Shown piece by piece: positions 7,944 through 15,013 of a DNA stretch of 17,242 bases (position 1 is its first letter; every line of letters begins with the position of its first letter). The position numbers were made by a program, and so were the translations under genes. The stretch comes from Solobacterium sp. (GTDB taxonomy: Bacteria > Bacillota_I > Bacilli_A > Erysipelotrichales > Erysipelotrichaceae), in contig JAFOLE010000258.1 in NCBI GenBank assembly GCA_017419465.1, positions 1 to 17,242 of the forward strand, given 5' to 3'. The notes under the pieces are model-generated. The model searched no databases. It saw nothing but the letters and a program-made list of their open reading frames with translations, and was not told the DNA's origin.

Positions 7944-9005
7944 TTACTGAATCAGCACCGCGCCTGCCGCATCGATGGCCGGATAGTCTTCTTCCGGTGC
8001 GGTCAGCGTGCTTCGGCATAAGGGCAATGCGCAGATACTTACGGTATCACCGTTGTTCACATCCTCAAGGGCGTAGGTGAAGAAGAGATGATACCAGCCG
8101 TCCTGATTCTGAACGATCATCGAGGTAACGGTATCCGCGCCTTCATACGGGATATACCGCTGCACGGATTTTACAGTGGCGTAGGAGATTTTGATGAATG
8201 AAGGTTCATCGGTATCCGCAAAACCTTCATAATCAAATGCCGGGTCTGTTTCCGGCGCACTCCCGGTTCCTTCAAAGAGAGCAGCGTGCTCATTGATAAA
8301 GGACAGCTGTGCTTCCTTCAGGCAGTAGGATTCACTCCGCATGCCTTCAAGGTACGCAATCATCGCCGCAGGAGAATCCTGCAGGGTTCCGTTTTTGTAA
8401 TATACCGGCCAGGACTTTTCCGTATCCGGGTACCGGACGGTTTTTGTTATAAGACCTTCATACTGGTTCTTCGCAAAGGTCCCAGCCATTTCAATTTCGT
8501 TATTGCCGTCTTTATAAGTGAAGGTGCCGGTTCCTTCCGCCAGGCCCTTGTCTACCGTGCCGCTGTACGATCCGGTCAATGCGCCGTCTTTGGAATCAAT
8601 GGAGAACTGGTCTGTCGCAATCGTTCCGGTTCCGTCGGGTTTTCCGCCGGTCCAGGTGCCTTCATATCTGAAGGTGTCGGATTCAAACGATCCGCTTCCG
8701 GAGGGCAGCGTTTCCGCGACTTCTCCGCTGTAGGTTCCGGTGACGGCCTGTGTATTGTAGGTGGTGCTGTAGGGCACTTCATCCGCGGTACCTGAGACAA
8801 AAACCCCGTCCGCAAAGATGCCTTCCACTGCCGCATCTTCACTGATCACGGCAGAGCCTTCCTTATTCGGAACCTTCCGTTTTACCTTACCGGTATAGAC
8901 AGCCGTCATCGGACTTCCGAATACCGTGATCTCGGTTTCCTGTTCCTTTACGGAACAGCCTGCCAGAAGCACTGCCGGCAGGATAAGCAGTAACAGTCGT
9001 TTCAT
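7944..9005 (-). CDS. MORN-repeat surface lipoprotein
   Basis: 353 residues from ATG 9005; the signal peptide MKRLLLLILPAVLLAGC starts exactly there, with lipobox LAGC and lipidated Cys17. A GTG at 9035 would add ten residues before the signal and is less likely. Residues about 35-180 carry degenerate MORN-like repeats (TYSGEV..GSGSF, YEGTWTGGKPDGTGT, SYSGTV..AEGTGTF), which form short beta hairpins, usually as scaffolds. The rest (about 200-353) is an unrecognised extracellular domain. Function is unknown. No Shine-Dalgarno precedes ATG 9005, and it lies opposite the divergent secreted glycosidase-like gene, 80 bases away. The two may share a control region. Confidence 0.75.
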   Translation of the reverse strand: MKRLLLLILPAVLLAGCSVKEQETEITVFGSPMTAVYTGKVKRKVPNKEGSAVISEDAAVEGIFADGVFVSGTADEVPYSTTYNTQAVTGTYSGEVAETLPSGSGSFESDTFRYEGTWTGGKPDGTGTIATDQFSIDSKDGALTGSYSGTVDKGLAEGTGTFTYKDGNNEIEMAGTFAKNQYEGLITKTVRYPDTEKSWPVYYKNGTLQDSPAAMIAYLEGMRSESYCLKEAQLSFINEHAALFEGTGSAPETDPAFDYEGFADTDEPSFIKISYATVKSVQRYIPYEGADTVTSMIVQNQDGWYHLFFTYALEDVNNGDTVSICALPLCRSTLTAPEEDYPAIDAAGAVLIQ

Positions 9006-9066
9006 ACGCAAACCATTGTATAACAATACGTACACGTTTTTTCAGTCTGTCTTTTCCGATAGGAAT

Positions 9067-9084
9067 CGCGTAATATTAAACGCG
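9067..9084. promoter_or_regulatory. Inverted repeat at start of secreted-protein gene
   Basis: CGCGT (9067-9071) and ACGCG (9080-9084) flank an AT-rich centre that includes TAATAT, a possible -10 box, 10 bases before ATG 9086. A protein bound here would block transcription. The arms are short, and the promoter reading is tentative because no clear -35 is seen. Confidence 0.3.
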
Positions 9085-9085
9085 T

Positions 9086-9964
9086 ATGAAGAAATCAATG
9101 AAGATCACCGCTGCGCTGTGCGCACTGCTTGGGACTGTTGTGACCAATACCCTGCAGGTCAATGCCGAACTGGTAAAGAAAGCCTGGGGACAGGGAAGCT
9201 CGAATACCTTTATTCTCGGTCTGAACAATGCGGTAGGGTCAGCGGTAAATATCTATACGCTGAAAGGCACGGATGCCGAGATCCTTCACCATATGGGCAA
9301 CTTCAACGGGATCAATTACGACATGCTGGAGGTGAAGCCCTCGGAGACAACCTTTGTCAAAATGGACTACATGGGCTATGCGGAATGGCTCAATGACATT
9401 TATGACTGGGGACTGGTCAGTGAAGGTTATGTGCGTGCCGGCGGAATCAATGCCAATTACTATGCCTGGCATACAAACCCCAACTATGGACAGCCGGTCG
9501 GCGGTCTGCGCATGGCAGGAAAGTGGACAAACTTCCGCGGTGAACCGAATCTCCCGGATTACGGCAGCGGTTATGCGACTGCCTACTGGGACCGTACCGG
9601 TCTTATGAAGCTCGTATACAGCGGAGAGAATGTTGTCGCAGGCACGACGGAATGGGTCGGGGAAAAGGTTGACTCCGAATGTGCGGTGTCCGGCTCCTAT
9701 ACCTATATTGTCAACGGAGAACGCAAGGATATCACCGATGGATACGGATGGTATGAATACCATTACAATGACTATGCCTTCAGCTGCCTTGCGCAGAAGA
9801 AAGACGGAACCTACTACCTGATCAGTTTCTGGAACGGCATGCGGGATGAGAAAGTACAGGACTTTCTGCTGGGACTCGATGTATACAATGCGATCCGCCT
9901 TGACGGCGGAACCAGCACCTCCATGGTCTATGAAGATGACTATGTCCAGGAGGCAGAGGACTGA
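9086..9964 (+). CDS. Secreted NAGPA-type phosphodiester glycosidase-like protein
   Basis: 292 residues with a signal peptide (1-27, likely cut after VNA). It resembles the NAGPA/DUF2233 family named for the enzyme that uncovers mannose-6-phosphate by removing GlcNAc. Family features are the AGGINANYYAW segment (118-128), a GQPVGGLRMAG stretch (135-145) and the late LDGGTSTSM signature (272-280). In bacteria such proteins are often linked to exopolysaccharide or wall-glycan processing, including GlcNAc-phosphodiester release. The exact substrate is unknown. No Shine-Dalgarno is close to ATG 9086, so a leaderless or weakly translated message is possible. The gene is divergent from the MORN lipoprotein and ends at a shared terminator. 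Confidence 0.8.
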   Translation: MKKSMKITAALCALLGTVVTNTLQVNAELVKKAWGQGSSNTFILGLNNAVGSAVNIYTLKGTDAEILHHMGNFNGINYDMLEVKPSETTFVKMDYMGYAEWLNDIYDWGLVSEGYVRAGGINANYYAWHTNPNYGQPVGGLRMAGKWTNFRGEPNLPDYGSGYATAYWDRTGLMKLVYSGENVVAGTTEWVGEKVDSECAVSGSYTYIVNGERKDITDGYGWYEYHYNDYAFSCLAQKKDGTYYLISFWNGMRDEKVQDFLLGLDVYNAIRLDGGTSTSMVYEDDYVQEAED

Positions 9965-9992
9965 GAAACAAAACCAGTTACCGAACCAAAGG

Positions 9993-10022
9993 AAAGAGCG
10001 GCTTCTGATGAACCGCTCTTTT
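9993..10022. terminator. Bidirectional terminator
   Basis: AAAGAGCGG (9993-10001) pairs with CCGCTCTTT (10013-10021) around an 11-base loop and ends in TTTT. It sits between the converging secreted-protein gene and the RpiR regulator gene and can serve both. Confidence 0.75.
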
Positions 10023-10024
10023 GC

Positions 10025-10792
10025 TTATTCATTTTCCATGGAGGATTTATGCGACAGTTTTACACTGATGAGATTCGTCACCCGGTCAATGAACATCATG
10101 AATGCCATGGTGTCATTGAGAATCATGCGTGCATTCCCGGAACTTGGTGCTTCGGGAAAGACGATGATCTGATCAAACTTATTGCGGAGGGGATGTTTCG
10201 GATTCATTGTGACAAGGACTGCGTAAGGCTTGTGCGCTGCCTTTGCCATATTGGATACACTCTCCGCACAGTAATGACCGGAATGCGCGGAGAAGCAGAG
10301 ATAGAGATCCGTGTTCTGATATGGTACCGCAAGTGCGTCTGCCGGAAGGGACTGAATATTGCGGACTCCGAGAATGCGGAGCGATTCCGCCAGGAATTCT
10401 CCGGGCATACGGGAGAGGCTTGTGCCATAACAGTACACAGCGGTGCTCGTCAAAAGCCGTTTCGTAAGGTCTTCCAGCAGTTCATCGGTCAGGACCTGAT
10501 CCGCAAGGCGAAGCTCATCGGCATAGATGTCCGGGCGGCTTTTTGAACTCTCCGGAGAAGGGGTCTCAAGCAGATCCCGGCGGAACTGGTACTGAAATTC
10601 ATTGAAGCCGGAGAAACCGAGTTTTTTGGCAAACCGGGTCAGAGACGGCTGGGAGAAGCCGCGGTGCTCAATAATATTGTTCAGTGATGCGGTTGCGAAT
10701 TCATCCGGAAATTTATTTACGGAATTATAGATAAGACGATCCGTCTTGGAAAAGGAATCTTTCTTTGATTCCATTAAGGAAAAGATATCCAT
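10025..10792 (-). CDS. RpiR/MurR family transcriptional regulator
   Basis: 255 residues. An N-terminal helix-turn-helix of the RpiR type covers about 1-75 (FATASLNNIIEHRGFSQPS, then LTRFAKKLGF). A SIS sugar-phosphate-binding domain (about 108-230) follows, with YCYGTSLSR and LCFSAHSGHY segments of the phosphosugar site. Members sense phosphorylated sugars, often amino sugars, and control adjacent uptake operons. It is divergent from a PTS permease, and its own -35 box overlaps a repeated 18-bp motif, so it probably regulates both itself and the PTS. A good Shine-Dalgarno (GGAGGGA, 10804-10798) lies 5 bases before ATG 10792. The effector is not known; MurNAc-6-P or a related amino-sugar phosphate is a guess from the MurP-like partner. 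Confidence 0.93.
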   Translation of the reverse strand: MDIFSLMESKKDSFSKTDRLIYNSVNKFPDEFATASLNNIIEHRGFSQPSLTRFAKKLGFSGFNEFQYQFRRDLLETPSPESSKSRPDIYADELRLADQVLTDELLEDLTKRLLTSTAVYCYGTSLSRMPGEFLAESLRILGVRNIQSLPADALAVPYQNTDLYLCFSAHSGHYCAESVSNMAKAAHKPYAVLVTMNPKHPLRNKFDQIIVFPEAPSSGNARMILNDTMAFMMFIDRVTNLISVKLSHKSSMENE

Positions 10793-10812
10793 GATGGTCC
10801 CTCCATGAGGAA

Positions 10813-10841
10813 AGTATACAAAAAAATGAATGAAAATTCAA
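10813..10841 (-). promoter_or_regulatory. Promoter of the rpiR-type gene
   Basis: On the minus strand TTGAAT (10841-10836) and TATACT (10818-10813) stand 17 bases apart. The -35 box is part of the repeated 18-bp motif at 10828-10845, implying autoregulation. Confidence 0.65.
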
Positions 10842-10845
10842 AAAT
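10827..10845. promoter_or_regulatory. Candidate RpiR operator 1
   Basis: GAATGAAAATTCAAAAAT (10828-10845) matches the site at 10995-11012 at 17 of 18 positions. Within it, TGAAT-GAAA-ATTCA (10827-10840) is an inverted repeat with perfect 5-bp arms. It overlaps the regulator's own -35 box. Binding is inferred. Confidence 0.6.
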
Positions 10846-10858
10846 ATCGATTTTGGTA

Positions 10859-10887
10859 TTGACTCATGATTCAATTTTGAATATATT
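10859..10887 (+). promoter_or_regulatory. PTS operon promoter with operator-like spacer
   Basis: TTGACT (10859-10864) and TATATT (10882-10887) are 17 bases apart, a strong sigma-A match. The spacer holds ATTCAATTTTGAAT (10869-10882), a 6-bp-arm palindrome sharing the ATTCAAAA half-site (minus strand) with the two 18-bp motifs. A repressor here would block polymerase. The expected start is near 10894, leaving a leader of about 137 bases. Confidence 0.7.
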
Positions 10888-10981
10888 GGGTTTGTAATTC
10901 AGGAGGCGCGCTCCAGTTACGAAACAACCGTAAAAAATGGCGAAAACAGGCATCACAAGGGACGATGCAGGACATTGTACC

Positions 10982-11012
10982 CATTCAGAAAACTGAATGA
11001 CAATTCAAAAAT
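10982..11012. promoter_or_regulatory. Candidate RpiR operator 2 with overlapping hairpin
   Basis: GAATGACAATTCAAAAAT (10995-11012) is the second copy of the 18-bp motif and contains TGAAT-GACA-ATTCA (10994-11007). It overlaps a perfect 7-bp hairpin CATTCAG-AAAA-CTGAATG (10982-10999). It ends just before the PTS gene's Shine-Dalgarno (AAAGGAG, 11015-11021), so it could also act as a roadblock or as RNA structure. Confidence 0.55.
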
Positions 11013-11030
11013 GCAAAGGAGATTTGAATA

Positions 11031-12425
11031 ATGGCAGACAATAAACAGATCGCAAGTGATGTACTTGCGGCAGTCGGCGGAAAAGACAACGTATCATTTG
11101 TAACTCACTGCATCACACGGCTTCGTTTCAATCTGAAAGACGACTCCGTGCTCAACGACGAAGAAATCAAAAAGATCCCTGGCGTCATCGGAATCAACCG
11201 TGCCGGCAAACAGTACCAGGTCATTATCGGGCCGAATGTCGACAAGGTATACGCGGAAGTCTGTGACCTCGGCGGATTCGCAAAGCACGAAGCAGTTGAT
11301 GAAAACCTGGATGCGCCGGCTGAGAAGCAGCCGCTGACCTTGAAGGGCATCGGCTCGGCGATCATGGACGGTCTGTCCGGATCTCTGACCCCGATCATTC
11401 CGGCAATGCTGGCGGCATCGATCTTCAAGATGCTGGTGGCAGTGCTCGGCCCGGGCATGCTGGGAGTACTGAAAGAGGGGACCGATCTCTATACACTGTT
11501 CACCTTTGTCGGTGACTCCGCATTCTACTTCTTCCCGGTACTCGTCGGTTTTACCTCCGCCAAGAAGTTCGGCATGAATCCGATCATGGGTGCCATGCTC
11601 GGCGCAATCCTGATTCATCCGACCCTGGTATCCATGGCTGCGGAAGGGACTCCGTTCAAGGTATACGGAATTCCGGCAGCCGTTCAGAACTACTCCTCCA
11701 CACTGCTTCCGATCATTCTGACTACGTGGGTTGGAAGTTATGTTGAGAAATTCCTTAAGAAGTTTACACCGGATTCCCTGAAGGTCATCGGCGTACCTGC
11801 ATTAACCGTTGGAATTATGCTGCCGGTAATGCTCATCGTTCTCGGCCCGATCGGCGGCTGGCTCGGCAACTACATCTGCGCTGCGATCATGTGGTTCGGC
11901 AATACTTTCGGTCCGCTTGGCGCGATGATCATCGGCGGTGTCTGGGAGTTCCTTGTCATGACCGGTATGCATCAGGTCATGATCACACAGATGATCATGG
12001 TCTTCACACAGAACGGTTATGACGCAATCGTTTCGGTCGGCGCAGTCAATGCTTCCCTGGCAGTTACCGGTATGTGCCTTGGTTACTGGCTGGCAGTAAA
12101 GGATAAGGAAGAAAAGAGCCTTGCGATGACCAATACGATCGCCGCATTCATCGGCGGTGTTACCGAGCCGGGTATCTACGGCACCGGTATCCGTGCCCGC
12201 AAGCCGCTCATCGGTATGGTAGCCGGCGGTGCTGCAGGTGCACTGTACGCTTCTCTGCTCGGCGCGAAAGCTTATGCACTCGTTCCGGTCGCAAGCTTCC
12301 TTGCCCTGACCGCGTATGCCGGCGGCAATTCCGCAAACTTCATCAACGGTATTATCGGCGGTGTCATTTCCATCGTTGTAGCCGCAGCGGTTACCTACTT
12401 CCTCTGCCGCAACGACAACAAGTAA
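11031..12425 (+). CDS. PTS sugar permease EIIBC, glucose/MurP-like family
   Basis: 464 residues joining EIIB (1 to about 80) and EIIC (about 105-460) with no EIIA. The phosphorylated cysteine is Cys27 in CITRLRF. EIIC shows about ten hydrophobic segments, TGMHQ (311-315) and GVTEPGIYG (376-384), the substrate-site motif of the glucose-beta-glucoside superfamily. It imports and phosphorylates a sugar, relying on an EIIA encoded elsewhere. MurP, the MurNAc permease, has the same EIIBC-only layout and an RpiR regulator; the ChbG-type deacetylase next door also points to an acetylated amino sugar or disaccharide. No MurQ-type etherase or 6-phospho-glycosidase gene lies in the window, so the substrate stays open. 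Shine-Dalgarno AAAGGAG is 9 bases before ATG. Confidence 0.92.
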   Translation: MADNKQIASDVLAAVGGKDNVSFVTHCITRLRFNLKDDSVLNDEEIKKIPGVIGINRAGKQYQVIIGPNVDKVYAEVCDLGGFAKHEAVDENLDAPAEKQPLTLKGIGSAIMDGLSGSLTPIIPAMLAASIFKMLVAVLGPGMLGVLKEGTDLYTLFTFVGDSAFYFFPVLVGFTSAKKFGMNPIMGAMLGAILIHPTLVSMAAEGTPFKVYGIPAAVQNYSSTLLPIILTTWVGSYVEKFLKKFTPDSLKVIGVPALTVGIMLPVMLIVLGPIGGWLGNYICAAIMWFGNTFGPLGAMIIGGVWEFLVMTGMHQVMITQMIMVFTQNGYDAIVSVGAVNASLAVTGMCLGYWLAVKDKEEKSLAMTNTIAAFIGGVTEPGIYGTGIRARKPLIGMVAGGAAGALYASLLGAKAYALVPVASFLALTAYAGGNSANFINGIIGGVISIVVAAAVTYFLCRNDNK

Positions 12426-12447
12426 TCATTCACAGGAGAAATCAGCC

Positions 12448-13200
12448 ATGGCAAAACGGATACTGATCCGGGCAGATGATCTCGGTTACTGTGAAGCCGT
12501 AAACCTCGGTATCGCCAAAACGGTAAAGGAAGGGCTGATCAGCTCGGTCGGACTGATGCCCAATATGCCGACCGCAAAAGCAGGACTTGATCTGATTGCC
12601 GGATATGATGTCTGCCTTGGCCAGCATACAAACGTCTGCGTCGGGAAACCGATCTGTGATCCCTCGCTCATCCCCAGCATCACCAATGAAAATGGGGAGT
12701 TCAAATCCAGTAAGGAATACCGCAGCGCAAAGGAAGACTTTGTGGTGCTGTATGAAGTCGTCCTGGAAATTGAAGCGCAGTATGCGAAGTTCAAGGAACT
12801 CACCGGACGGGAACCGGAATACTTTGAAGCCCATGCGGTGGCCAGCGACAACCTGTTCAAAGGACTTGAGATTGTGGCAGAACGTCATCACCTTCCACTC
12901 CTTCCGTTTGCGCTGGGAGGACCGGTAAAATTCCGGAATACAACAATCGTAACGTCCATGGAAAGCATGGCACCGGACTATGATCCATTCACCGCACTGA
13001 AAACCGCAGTCTTAAAAGACTACGCAGAGGATGAATGCCCGATGTTTGTCTGCCATCCGGGATATCTGGACTGGTACATCCTGCAGACCTCATCCCTGAC
13101 GGTCAACCGCACGAAGGAAGTTGAAATGCTGTGTGACCCGAAGGTTAAGGCGTGGCTTGAAGAACAGGGCGTGCAACTTGTGACCTACCGGGATCTTTAA
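12448..13200 (+). CDS. YdjC/ChbG-type carbohydrate deacetylase
   Basis: 250-residue cytoplasmic enzyme of the YdjC/ChbG family, which removes an N-acetyl group from chitooligosaccharides or related sugars using a metal. Visible conserved residues: Asp10 and Asp11 in RADDLGY near the N-terminus, His60 in GQHTNV, His129 in FEAHAVAS, and His203-Pro204 in CHPGYLD. It follows the PTS gene by 22 bases with AGGAG at 12434-12438, so the two are co-transcribed. It would act on the phosphorylated sugar entering by the PTS. In E. coli ChbG serves chitobiose use, but there the PTS belongs to a different family; this pairing with a glucose-family EIIBC is notable. Phosphorylated, N-acetylated disaccharide is the best guess for substrate. 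Confidence 0.9.
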   Translation: MAKRILIRADDLGYCEAVNLGIAKTVKEGLISSVGLMPNMPTAKAGLDLIAGYDVCLGQHTNVCVGKPICDPSLIPSITNENGEFKSSKEYRSAKEDFVVLYEVVLEIEAQYAKFKELTGREPEYFEAHAVASDNLFKGLEIVAERHHLPLLPFALGGPVKFRNTTIVTSMESMAPDYDPFTALKTAVLKDYAEDECPMFVCHPGYLDWYILQTSSLTVNRTKEVEMLCDPKVKAWLEEQGVQLVTYRDL

Positions 13201-13226
13201 GAAGTAATATCATTCCCAGAGTATTC

Positions 13227-13259
13227 CCCGTAATCCATCAGCGGATTGCGGGTTTTATT
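13227..13259 (+). terminator. Terminator of the PTS-deacetylase operon
   Basis: CCCGTAATCC (13227-13236) pairs with GGATTGCGGG (13243-13252), with one G-U pair and a 6-base loop, then TTTTATT. Confidence 0.85.
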
Positions 13260-13362
13260 CTGCATGCCAATCAGTTTTGGCTGCGGAATATTGTGCGCAG
13301 GCAGTATTTTTGCAGGCTTCTTCCTGTACTATTACCTTCAGTAAGGGAGGAAAACGTACGTA

Positions 13363-13605
13363 ATGGATGAAAATCTGAAGAATCTGATCCGGTATGCCAG
13401 AAGTGAGTTCACAGAGGCAGAACGCCTCAGAAGTGCAGGCCTCATTTCCGATGAAGCAGTATTTGTCAGGCTGTTTCTCGTCGGAAAGTCACTCGTCGGC
13501 TGGGACAGTGACCTGCCGGACGACGAAGCATTTGACAGACTCCGGGAGTACAATCGAACCGTCAACGAGATCATGGAAGGAAAACCGATATCGAATGTCT
13601 CATAA
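13363..13605 (+). CDS. Small acidic protein of unknown function
   Basis: 80 residues, soluble, mostly helical and acidic, no signal peptide or membrane segment. I do not recognise a family. GGGAGG at 13345-13350 lies about 12 bases before ATG 13363, and a strong terminator ends the gene, so it is probably a real single-gene unit. Residues around LVGKSLVGWDSDLPDDEAFDRL could be a protein-binding loop, but nothing specific can be assigned. A convincing promoter was not found in 13261-13340. Confidence 0.6.
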   Translation: MDENLKNLIRYARSEFTEAERLRSAGLISDEAVFVRLFLVGKSLVGWDSDLPDDEAFDRLREYNRTVNEIMEGKPISNVS

Positions 13606-13618
13606 CAGAGAATATACG

Positions 13619-13659
13619 AATGCCGTCTTACTGTAATACGCAGTAATACGGCATTTTTT
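13619..13659 (+). terminator. Strong terminator after small acidic protein
   Basis: AATGCCGT plus TTACTG (13619-13633) pair with CAGTAA plus ACGGCATT (13641-13655), 14 pairs with one C/T mismatch, a 7-base loop and six T (13654-13659). Confidence 0.9.
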
Positions 13660-13690
13660 GTCGTACGGAGGAAATGATCAGACAACTGCC

Positions 13691-13762
13691 ATGACTGTAT
13701 GCATTGACTTTGGGGTTGTCAACGGCACAACAGCCCATTTCCGGGATTGCCCATTTTATTGA
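13691..13762 (+). pseudogene. Possible Hsp70-like gene remnant or chance short ORF
   Basis: A 23-codon frame starting ATG 13691 reads MTVCIDFGVVNGTTAHFRD and ends at TGA. The IDFG..N pattern resembles the N-terminal ATP-binding motif of Hsp70/YegD-like proteins (IDFGTTN). A GGAGG (13667-13671) precedes a seven-codon frame (ATG 13674) whose ATGA overlaps this start. It may be a decayed gene end or simple chance; evidence is thin. Confidence 0.2.
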
Positions 13763-13789
13763 CAGAATATGCATGTATGTAAGAATCCC

Positions 13790-13819
13790 TTAACGGTAAC
13801 AGGTAACAGATGATACTAT
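13790..13819 (+). promoter_or_regulatory. Extended -10 promoter with tandem GTAACAG repeats
   Basis: TG-A-TACTAT (13811-13819) is an extended -10 box; TTAACG (13790-13795) is 18 bases upstream. Between them lie two tandem copies of GGTAACA (13795-13808), with a third partial TAACGG before. The repeats could bind a regulator of the proline-rich protein gene. Confidence 0.45.
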
Positions 13820-13850
13820 TAATTACAGAAAGTACCGCAGGATTGTGAAC

Positions 13851-14990
13851 ATGGTCAGAGAAATCGATGACCGGTACCCGGAAATCGCACGTCCATATGA
13901 ACCGGTGAAAGGTGGGAAGCATCATAAGCGGATCAAACTTCCGCCTTTTACTGCGCTTATCGGAACCGTGCTGTTAATGCCGCTGATTTACTATCCAGGC
14001 ACGGAGACTTCACAGCCGGAACCGGTTACTCCGGAATCTGAAACCGTACTTGCGGCATCGATGCCGGAAGGAGAACCGCATCCCCGACCGGTATCACCTC
14101 CAGCGGAAAAGCCGAAGCCTTCCCCGTCACCTTCTCCGGAACCGACGCTGCGTCCGGCTGTAATAGTTACACCGGTTCCCACACCGCAGGTGACGGCAGA
14201 ACCATCGCCTGTACCGGAGGAAATCATTGTCCCTGTGCCGGAACCGGTACCGCCGCCCCCGGAGCCAGAACCGGAGCCGACCCCAACGACGACGCCAACT
14301 CCGACTCCTGAAACGGAAAATCCTCCGAAGATCCGTGTGCTGGACGACATGGAAGGCGGACCAGACAGTGATCATATGATGTGGTTTGTCAGCCGCGGTT
14401 TTGAGGTCACCCTGAATGACGCAATGGACGGCACGGTTACGGTTCAGCTGTATGTGGATGAAGGGAGCGGATATAAATCTGTCGATGGAGATAACGGATA
14501 CATAGAATATGAACGCACCGAAGAGGAAGGCGGCAAATGGAAAGACTATGTTCTCTATATATTCGGTGACGTTTCGGACAGTTTTGAAACTGTGAACGCA
14601 AAGCTTGTGATGAACTATACAACGAAGGATGGAATATCCGGACAAACGGAAAGCGATGTATTCAAGCTGGCAAAGGGCAGGTTTCTATCATTCGGGAATG
14701 TGAGCAGGAATGGAAAGACAGTGACAGTCCAAATCACTGCGGTGTCTGAGGCAGGCACTGCGGAATCCATGACTTTGGAAGAGAACGAGCTGATATTGAC
14801 TGTCGGCGGTGAAGAACTGAAATTCACTGAACCGAAAGTTAGAGCAGACGGGCAGGACATTTTCCTGATATACGATACAGGAATCGAGAGACATGAAGAA
14901 ACGCCGTATACCATCTATGCCCGCTTCTCATGCGATATCGGAGGCGGCACAGTGGAGGATTATGTGTATAAAGAAGGAACACTTGGCTAA
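13851..14990 (+). CDS. Membrane-anchored proline-rich surface protein
   Basis: 379 residues from ATG 13851, with AGGA (13839-13842) 8 bases before; GTG 13845 would be too close to that site. A basic cytoplasmic stretch (1-30) leads to one membrane helix (about 32-48). A long Pro/Glu/Thr/Val-rich region (about 52-157, with PSPSPSPEP, PEPEPEPTPT and similar runs) follows, then a globular domain (about 160-379) of beta-sheet character. The Pro-rich stretch would span the wall and hold the C-terminal domain outside. I do not recognise the C-terminal domain, so its function is unknown. It is followed by a MscS-type channel after 23 bases, likely in the same operon. Antisense frames here are composition artefacts of the Pro codons. 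Confidence 0.75.
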   Translation: MVREIDDRYPEIARPYEPVKGGKHHKRIKLPPFTALIGTVLLMPLIYYPGTETSQPEPVTPESETVLAASMPEGEPHPRPVSPPAEKPKPSPSPSPEPTLRPAVIVTPVPTPQVTAEPSPVPEEIIVPVPEPVPPPPEPEPEPTPTTTPTPTPETENPPKIRVLDDMEGGPDSDHMMWFVSRGFEVTLNDAMDGTVTVQLYVDEGSGYKSVDGDNGYIEYERTEEEGGKWKDYVLYIFGDVSDSFETVNAKLVMNYTTKDGISGQTESDVFKLAKGRFLSFGNVSRNGKTVTVQITAVSEAGTAESMTLEENELILTVGGEELKFTEPKVRADGQDIFLIYDTGIERHEETPYTIYARFSCDIGGGTVEDYVYKEGTLG

Positions 14991-15013
14991 CAGGAAACCA
15001 GGAGGGAAACAGG

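Noticed and set aside
10937..10996. 19-codon upstream frame (MAKTGITRDD...) in the PTS leader
   Set aside because: No Shine-Dalgarno within reach (AGGAGG at 10903 is 28 bases away) and no regulatory codon pattern, so probably chance.
10888..11030. Possible riboswitch or CcpA cre site in the PTS leader
   Set aside because: I saw no cre consensus and no known aptamer pattern; only short hairpins and the operator-like repeat.
14127..14645. Arg/Tyr-rich minus-strand frame opposite the proline-rich protein
   Set aside because: Its composition is what antisense of Pro/Glu-rich codons gives; the plus-strand protein explains the region.
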